Shown: positions 6,274 through 9,167 of the stretch, in pieces
How the letters are laid out: each line of letters begins with the position of its first letter
Numbering within the stretch: position 1 is the first letter of the stretch
NCBI GenBank assembly: GCA_020430005.1
Contig: JAGQKQ010000059.1
Location: 1-9,167, forward strand
Length of the DNA stretch: 9,167 nucleotides
Direction: 5' to 3'
Source: Candidatus Omnitrophota bacterium
GTDB lineage: Bacteria; Omnitrophota; Gorgyraeia; Zapsychrales; Zapsychraceae
Notes under the pieces: generated by a model
The model's input: only the letters and a program-made list of their open reading frames with translations
What the model was told of the DNA's origin: nothing
The model's database searches: none
Position numbers and translations under genes: made by a program

Positions 6274-6308
6274 AGTCTAGGAGTTGGGCGCTAAGCACCA
6301 GGAACTAA
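6274..6308 (-). repeat. Right array of five 7-bp units, opposite orientation
   Basis: On the minus strand the units read TTAGTTC, CTGGTGC, TTAGCGC, CCAACTC and CTAGACT, starting directly after the TGA of the GspB-like gene. The first three units align with the left array's TTAGTTG, TTAGTGC and TTGGTGC. Bases 6184-6205 and 6287-6308 form a 22-bp imperfect inverted repeat with 17 Watson-Crick pairs and two possible G-U pairs in RNA. Confidence 0.7.
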
Positions 6309-6896
6309 TCAACGAACACTGATGGTTGTTACTTTACCATCTTTCATTAAGTCTGCTTCTTTAGCCCGGATGTCCACTACCGTCATATCAAAAATTGTGT
6401 CGCCGATTTGATAAACTTCATTATTAATAATCGCGGCCTTTTTCTCACCCATTTGCATTGTTCCGGTTAAAACAAATTCGGTCCGGCCGAATAGCGGTTT
6501 GGACGGCGGTTTCTTTTGGGTATTGGGGTTAATAATCTCACCATCGGAAAACATCACGGCTTTGGGTTCGGCGGGTTCCTTGGAAGATAGCTTGTTGCCG
6601 AATAGAAAATAGGAAACGGTTCCCAGTGCGGTCAATGCGATCAGAAAGAATACAATAATTGGAGTGTAGTTTTTCTTTCTGGATGACACAGCTTCCGTTT
6701 TGATACTTGTGCCTGATGATCCCGGTGACGATGAAGCAGGAGAGATCGGTTTTGGTGTTTGCGGTTCAGCAGAAGCGGGTTGCTGGGCCTGCGTTGGAGC
6801 TTCCTTTTGAGGAGCCGGTTGAGCTTTATTAGCGGAAGAATCTTTCTGTTTTAATTGTTCCTGTGCTTTTTTAAGAGCATCGTTGATTATACTCAT
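6309..6896 (-). CDS. GspB-like single-pass inner-membrane protein
   Basis: This 195-residue protein resembles GspB/ExeB partners of the ExeA ATPase in type II secretion assembly. The N-terminus MSIINDALKKAQEQLKQK is a short amphipathic helix typical of these proteins. It is followed by a Pro/Ala/Ser/Gln-rich cytoplasmic linker (about 25-72), one membrane helix (about 77-99, YTPIIVFFLIALTALGTVSY), a periplasmic linker and a C-terminal beta domain (about 138-195; FVLTGTM, KAAIINNEVYQIGD, VVDIRAKEADL). That last pattern fits the T2SSB domain. The longest frame starts eight codons earlier, but ATG at 6894-6896 is preferred because AGAGGTGG lies just upstream and it forms a classic ATGA overlap with the ATPase stop. 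The family's role is to help place the secretin through the wall; no secretin gene is in the window. Confidence 0.82.
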   Translation of the reverse strand: MSIINDALKKAQEQLKQKDSSANKAQPAPQKEAPTQAQQPASAEPQTPKPISPASSSPGSSGTSIKTEAVSSRKKNYTPIIVFFLIALTALGTVSYFLFGNKLSSKEPAEPKAVMFSDGEIINPNTQKKPPSKPLFGRTEFVLTGTMQMGEKKAAIINNEVYQIGDTIFDMTVVDIRAKEADLMKDGKVTTISVR

Positions 6897-7708
6897 TTGC
6901 GACCCACCTCTTTCGCGCATTTATAAATAATATTTTCATCGATGGTATAAGTTTCGTCGACAAAGCCCGCCAGAAGTGCCCGGTCGCAGAGGACGTTTAC
7001 CATTCGGGGCGTTCCTTGCGAATTCTCATAGATCGCATCAATCGCCTCATTGGTAAAATGAAGAGCGTAGCGCTGAATTTCATTGGACGCTCTTTTAATG
7101 CGGTAGCGGATATACTCTTTAATTTCCGTTTTGGACATCGGTAAAAGATGATAACGAACCGCAATACGCTGGTTAATTTGGCGCAGTTCAGTGAGTTGAA
7201 GTTTTTCGATCAACTCCGGTTGTCCGACTAAAATAATTTGCAATAGTTTGTGTTTTTCTGTTTCTAGGTTAGATAAGAGTCGGACTTCTTCCAGCTCCTT
7301 GACCCCAAGATTTTGAGCCTCATCAATGATGATAACAACATTGTAGCCTTCATTGGTCATTTTGATCAGATATTGATTCAAGGCTGTAATTAGTTCATAT
7401 TTGGTCGGAAAATCGCCTTCTACTCCGAGATCACGGACAATCATTTTGAGAAGCTCCAGATCGGAAAAATTCGGATTCAGGACCAGTGCGGATTTGGTGT
7501 CTTTAGGAAGGCGCCCCAGTAATGTCCGGCAGAGGGTTGTCTTGCCGGTCCCGATTTCTCCGGTGACCAGCAGAATGCCTTTGCGTTGAGTAACGCCATA
7601 TAATAAATGATTAATCGCTTCCCGGTGTTGCGGGCTTTCAAAAAAGAAATCCGGGTCAGCCGTGATATTAAAAGGATTTTCAATCAGATTGTAGAATTGA
7701 TTGTACAT
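6893..7708 (-). CDS. ExeA/GspA-type AAA+ ATPase
   Basis: This 271-residue ATPase starts MYNQFYNLIENPFNITADPDFFF, the signature opening of ExeA/GspA-family proteins. Walker A is GEIGTGKTT (50-58), Walker B is VVIIIDEAQNL (124-134), sensor 1 is ILVGQPEL (159-166), and arginine-rich QINQRIAVRYHL (177-188) follows. The C-terminal small domain includes QGTPRMVNVLCDRAL (231-245). Aeromonas ExeA is about twice as long, with a membrane segment and a peptidoglycan-binding domain; this protein is the ATPase part alone and has no membrane helix, so wall contact must come from the GspB-like partner it overlaps by four bases. Function inferred: energy-dependent assembly of a secretion or pilus-type envelope structure. 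Its start codon sits seven bases after a strong -10 box, with no Shine-Dalgarno. Confidence 0.9.
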   Translation of the reverse strand: MYNQFYNLIENPFNITADPDFFFESPQHREAINHLLYGVTQRKGILLVTGEIGTGKTTLCRTLLGRLPKDTKSALVLNPNFSDLELLKMIVRDLGVEGDFPTKYELITALNQYLIKMTNEGYNVVIIIDEAQNLGVKELEEVRLLSNLETEKHKLLQIILVGQPELIEKLQLTELRQINQRIAVRYHLLPMSKTEIKEYIRYRIKRASNEIQRYALHFTNEAIDAIYENSQGTPRMVNVLCDRALLAGFVDETYTIDENIIYKCAKEVGRK

Positions 7709-7715
7709 TGAAAAG

Positions 7716-7744
7716 ATTATAGCATGGGCGAAGGCGGCGGTAAA
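7716..7744 (-). promoter_or_regulatory. Extended -10 promoter of the ExeA-GspB pair
   Basis: On the minus strand, TTTACC (7739-7744), a 17-base spacer and TATAAT (7716-7721) are present, with TGC directly before the -10 box (extended -10). Only seven bases lie between the -10 box and the ATG at 7706-7708. Transcription should therefore begin at about the start codon, giving a leaderless or nearly leaderless mRNA. Confidence 0.7.
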
Positions 7745-7961
7745 TATTTTTTCAAAAAAGTGTGTATTTTAATAAAGTTGTAATATAATGTAAAGTAACG
7801 ACTTAGAGAATTATGGAGAGGAAGGGCCTTAGCTTTTGTCGTCTATGGCAACGCTAAAAAAATGATTGTCACCCTTATAGATTATGTTATAATGCACACA
7901 CTTATACAGCCTTTATTAAAGTTTATTCATGAAGTCAGAAATTGGTTAAAAGAACAAACCA
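7745..7961 (+). other. Non-coding divergent spacer and leader
   Basis: This 217-base stretch between divergent transcripts holds no convincing gene. It contains a perfect TATAAT at 7784-7789 without a good -35 box. A possible stem follows, TTAGC (7829-7833) with GCTAA (7853-7857), nested in AAGGG (7822-7826) with CCCTT (7872-7876). The main + strand promoter (7866-7893) comes next, then an untranslated stretch of about 60 bases. Two tiny ORFs (7813-7857, 7892-7972) lack support. Confidence 0.5.
7866..7893 (+). promoter_or_regulatory. Strong candidate promoter of the PilZ cluster
   Basis: TTGTCA at 7866-7871 (five of six to consensus) is followed after 16 bases by a perfect TATAAT at 7888-7893, with TGT directly before it (extended -10). 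The expected start is near 7900, leaving a leader of roughly 60 bases before the first PilZ gene. It points away from the ExeA promoter, so the two units are divergent. Confidence 0.65.
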
Positions 7962-8330
7962 ATGCGATTTGAAGAAAAACGACAATACCGGCGTGCGCGA
8001 TACGCCGAGCCTCTAGAGTGCCAGTTTCCGGACCCATCCCGGTACGGAGGAGCACTATCCTGCGATTTGAGTGCCGGAGGCTTAAGAATGAAATATCATG
8101 ATTTTATACCGCTCGGAACAGAGTTGACGGTCAATGTTCCCACTGAATCCAACAAGGTTGTCGAATGTCAGGGTAAGGTGATGTGGGCGTCCAAAATGCC
8201 GTTGACCGACTGGTATGAGATCGGTTTAAAATTTAGTGAAGACGGATCCGGTATTATAACCAGAAAAAAAATTAATGAGTTTCTGGAAAGTGGACCGTTG
8301 AAAGTTAAAGAAAATTCTGAAAGGAGTTAA
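7962..8330 (+). CDS. PilZ-domain c-di-GMP-binding protein
   Basis: This 122-residue protein is a single PilZ domain, a cytoplasmic receptor for cyclic di-GMP. The first ligand motif is the Arg-rich EEKRQYRRARY (4-14), supplying the RxxxR pattern (R7 and R11). The second is CDLSAGGLRM, giving D35, S37 and G40 of the DxSxxG motif. The domain continues with beta strands typical of the barrel (GTELTVNVP, VVECQGKVMWASK, YEIGLKF) and ends in a charged helix (TRKKINEFLES) and tail. Both motifs are intact, so ligand binding is likely. No output domain is fused, so it must act through a partner. The start lacks a clear Shine-Dalgarno; no other in-frame ATG lies nearby upstream. It heads a cluster with a 56-residue protein and a second PilZ gene. 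Confidence 0.9.
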   Translation: MRFEEKRQYRRARYAEPLECQFPDPSRYGGALSCDLSAGGLRMKYHDFIPLGTELTVNVPTESNKVVECQGKVMWASKMPLTDWYEIGLKFSEDGSGIITRKKINEFLESGPLKVKENSERS

Positions 8331-8338
8331 AGGGTATC

Positions 8339-8509
8339 ATGGCTGACGAAAAAGAAGACATCTCAAAAAAATGTGCGGAGACCGGAACAACGTTAAAAAG
8401 AGCAAGACGTTATTACCGAAACGGAAAATACTATATCAACAAAGCCGCTTTTAAAGCGAAACTGAAAAAAGATATAGAAGCTACCCAAGGACAGGAATCG
8501 GCCGCATAA
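8339..8509 (+). CDS. Small basic protein of unknown function between two PilZ genes
   Basis: An ATG at 8339 opens a 56-residue frame ending in TAA at 8507-8509. It is preceded by AAAGGAG (8320-8326) and a closer AAAGGG (8330-8335), so translation is well supported. The sequence has an acidic N-terminus (MADEKED), a central block KCAETGTTLKRARRYYRNGK (11-30), then YYINKAAFKAKLKK. The CxxTG..LK..RRYYRNGKYY pattern resembles small zinc-ribbon proteins, but only one Cys (C12) is present, so metal binding is improbable. It may be a degenerate zinc-ribbon relative that keeps the basic, possibly nucleic-acid-binding, face. It begins eight bases after the first PilZ stop and ends 32 bases before the second PilZ gene, so it is probably co-transcribed. 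I do not recognise a named family. Confidence 0.75.
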   Translation: MADEKEDISKKCAETGTTLKRARRYYRNGKYYINKAAFKAKLKKDIEATQGQESAA

Positions 8510-8541
8510 TAAAGTTTGCACCGTTAATGTAGGATTGTGTT

Positions 8542-8904
8542 ATGTCTACAAAGAAAACCGCTCAGGAAAGGCGCGAATCACCGCGTCTGGAAAATAATAT
8601 CCCCCTGAAACTGATTGATGAAGCCGGAGACATTGTCACGGAGTCGGTGAATATCAGCCGTTCAGGTCTTTACTGTCGAGTAAATCGTTATATTGAACCG
8701 ATGGTAAAGCTTAAGGTCAACCTGCTGTTGCCTGTTCGAAAAAACGGAAAGAATTCCAGTCGAAAGATTGCCTGTGAAGGTGTTGTTGTTCGTATTGAAG
8801 AAGCGCAGGAACAAGATCATTATAATATCGCGGTCTTTTTTAACGATATAACACAACGTGACGCTGAAAGTATTGCCGATTATATCGGTACATTCATGGA
8901 ATAG
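8542..8904 (+). CDS. Second PilZ-domain protein with altered DxSxxG motif
   Basis: This 120-residue single-domain PilZ protein starts MSTKKTAQERRESPRL, giving R10/R11 and R15 of the RxxxR region. The second motif is VNISRSGLYCRV: N37, S39, G42, so the usual Asp is Asn. Many PilZ proteins tolerate such a change, but c-di-GMP affinity may be lower. Barrel strands include MVKLKVNLLLP, KIACEGVVVRIEE and YNIAVFFNDI, followed by a C-terminal helix (RDAESIADYIGTFME). TAGGA at 8532-8536 supports the ATG at 8542. The protein is not a close copy of the first PilZ gene, so it is probably not a recent duplication. It lies seven bases before the pseudouridine synthase start. Confidence 0.87.
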   Translation: MSTKKTAQERRESPRLENNIPLKLIDEAGDIVTESVNISRSGLYCRVNRYIEPMVKLKVNLLLPVRKNGKNSSRKIACEGVVVRIEEAQEQDHYNIAVFFNDITQRDAESIADYIGTFME

Positions 8905-8911
8905 TTGATAT

Positions 8912-9167
8912 TTGACTGATAAATTGACCACCAGTAATGCGCGTTATCTGAAAAATCCAATCCGGATTTTATATGAAGATCAAGAGGTAGCCGTTTTCGA
9001 AAAACCTTCCGGTCTTCTTGTCATTCCGACAAACAAAAATGAGCAAAACACGCTCGTTAATATCGTTAATTATCAATATGCCCGCGATCAGCAATTCAAA
9101 TTTCATCCCTGCCACAGACTTGATAAAGAAACGTCCGGCGCTATAATATTTGCCAAGGGGAAGAAGG
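8912..9167 (+). CDS. RluA-family RNA pseudouridine synthase (5' part, cut by window end)
   Basis: The visible 85 codons encode the N-terminal part of an RluA-type synthase, which isomerises uridine to pseudouridine in rRNA or tRNA. Motif I is visible as ILYEDQEVAVFEKPSGLLVIPT (19-40), and the catalytic loop is CHRLDKETSG with catalytic Asp71. No S4 RNA-binding domain precedes the catalytic part. No ATG occurs in frame before the conserved region; TTG at 8912 is chosen, with TTG at 8924 as an alternative. The frame is closed upstream by a TGA at 8906-8908. GGA at 8898-8900 could serve as a distant ribosome binding site. The gene runs off the right edge, so subfamily (RluA, RluC or RluD type) and target base cannot be told. 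Confidence 0.9.
   Translation, partial: MTDKLTTSNARYLKNPIRILYEDQEVAVFEKPSGLLVIPTNKNEQNTLVNIVNYQYARDQQFKFHPCHRLDKETSGAIIFAKGKK

Noticed and set aside
6177..6308. CRISPR array or tRNA-related element
   Set aside because: The units are only 7 bp, degenerate, have no spacers, and the two arrays face opposite ways; no cloverleaf can be drawn.
7813..7857. 14-residue ORF (MERKGLSFCRLWQR) in the divergent spacer
   Set aside because: Too short, no Shine-Dalgarno before its ATG, and no sign of a leader-peptide attenuator such as repeated regulatory codons with a terminator.
7796..7900. c-di-GMP riboswitch upstream of the PilZ genes
   Set aside because: The conserved aptamer core of the class I riboswitch is not recognisable; only short stems are present.
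7892..7972. 26-codon ORF beginning MHTLIQPLLKFIHEV and overlapping the first PilZ start
   Set aside because: Its ATG lies inside the -10 box of the main promoter, there is no ribosome binding site, and it runs into the PilZ gene in another frame.

Overview
The window is a gene-dense bacterial chromosome segment of moderate GC with short gaps and several overlapping genes. Its most informative lineage marker is a 69-residue protein at 3378-3587. It begins MSLHPSLK, carries a VLTRIERI block and a GLPK motif, and has a Lys-rich tail. That pattern matches the 'small basic protein' family of the Planctomycetes-Verrucomicrobia-Chlamydiae (PVC) superphylum. With a compact ExeA ATPase plus GspB-like partner, a SPOR protein and outer-envelope-style genes, the best guess is a Gram-negative-type PVC-group bacterium, possibly Omnitrophota. 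This is inference; no rRNA is present.

Left block (1-2744, + strand): the last codons of an unidentified gene, then a HIT-family nucleotide hydrolase/phosphorylase, a dGTPase-like HD phosphohydrolase and a GAF plus HD-GYP protein. The last three overlap in series by 38 and 41 bases, which suggests translational coupling. The HD-GYP domain has lost several metal-ligand residues and is probably a sensor or a dead enzyme.

Middle block (2765-6187, + strand): a promoter with a perfect TATAAT lies only 8 bases before a single-pass SPOR protein, followed by the small basic protein and a weak AT-rich hairpin. Then come a secreted two-SH3-domain protein, an M50 site-2-type membrane metalloprotease and 3-dehydroquinate synthase (aroB). 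The SPOR and SH3 proteins point to the cell wall; aroB is shikimate-pathway housekeeping.

Convergent junction (6177-6308): two 35-bp arrays of five 7-bp units (roughly YTRGTGC) face each other across a 62-bp core. The element starts inside the 3' end of aroB and ends next to the stop codon of the opposing gene. It looks like a small repeat element acting as a convergent-gene spacer.

Minus-strand pair (6309-7708): an ExeA/GspA-type AAA ATPase and a GspB-like single-pass protein, joined by an ATGA overlap and read from a strong extended -10 promoter that would give an essentially leaderless mRNA.

Right block (7962-9167, + strand): after a promoter-rich divergent spacer come a PilZ protein with both c-di-GMP motifs, an unannotated-looking 56-residue basic protein, a second PilZ protein with a changed Asp, and the 5' part of an RluA-type pseudouridine synthase cut by the window edge. 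The PilZ genes and the altered HD-GYP protein suggest c-di-GMP signalling linked to envelope or secretion functions, although nothing here shows a direct connection.
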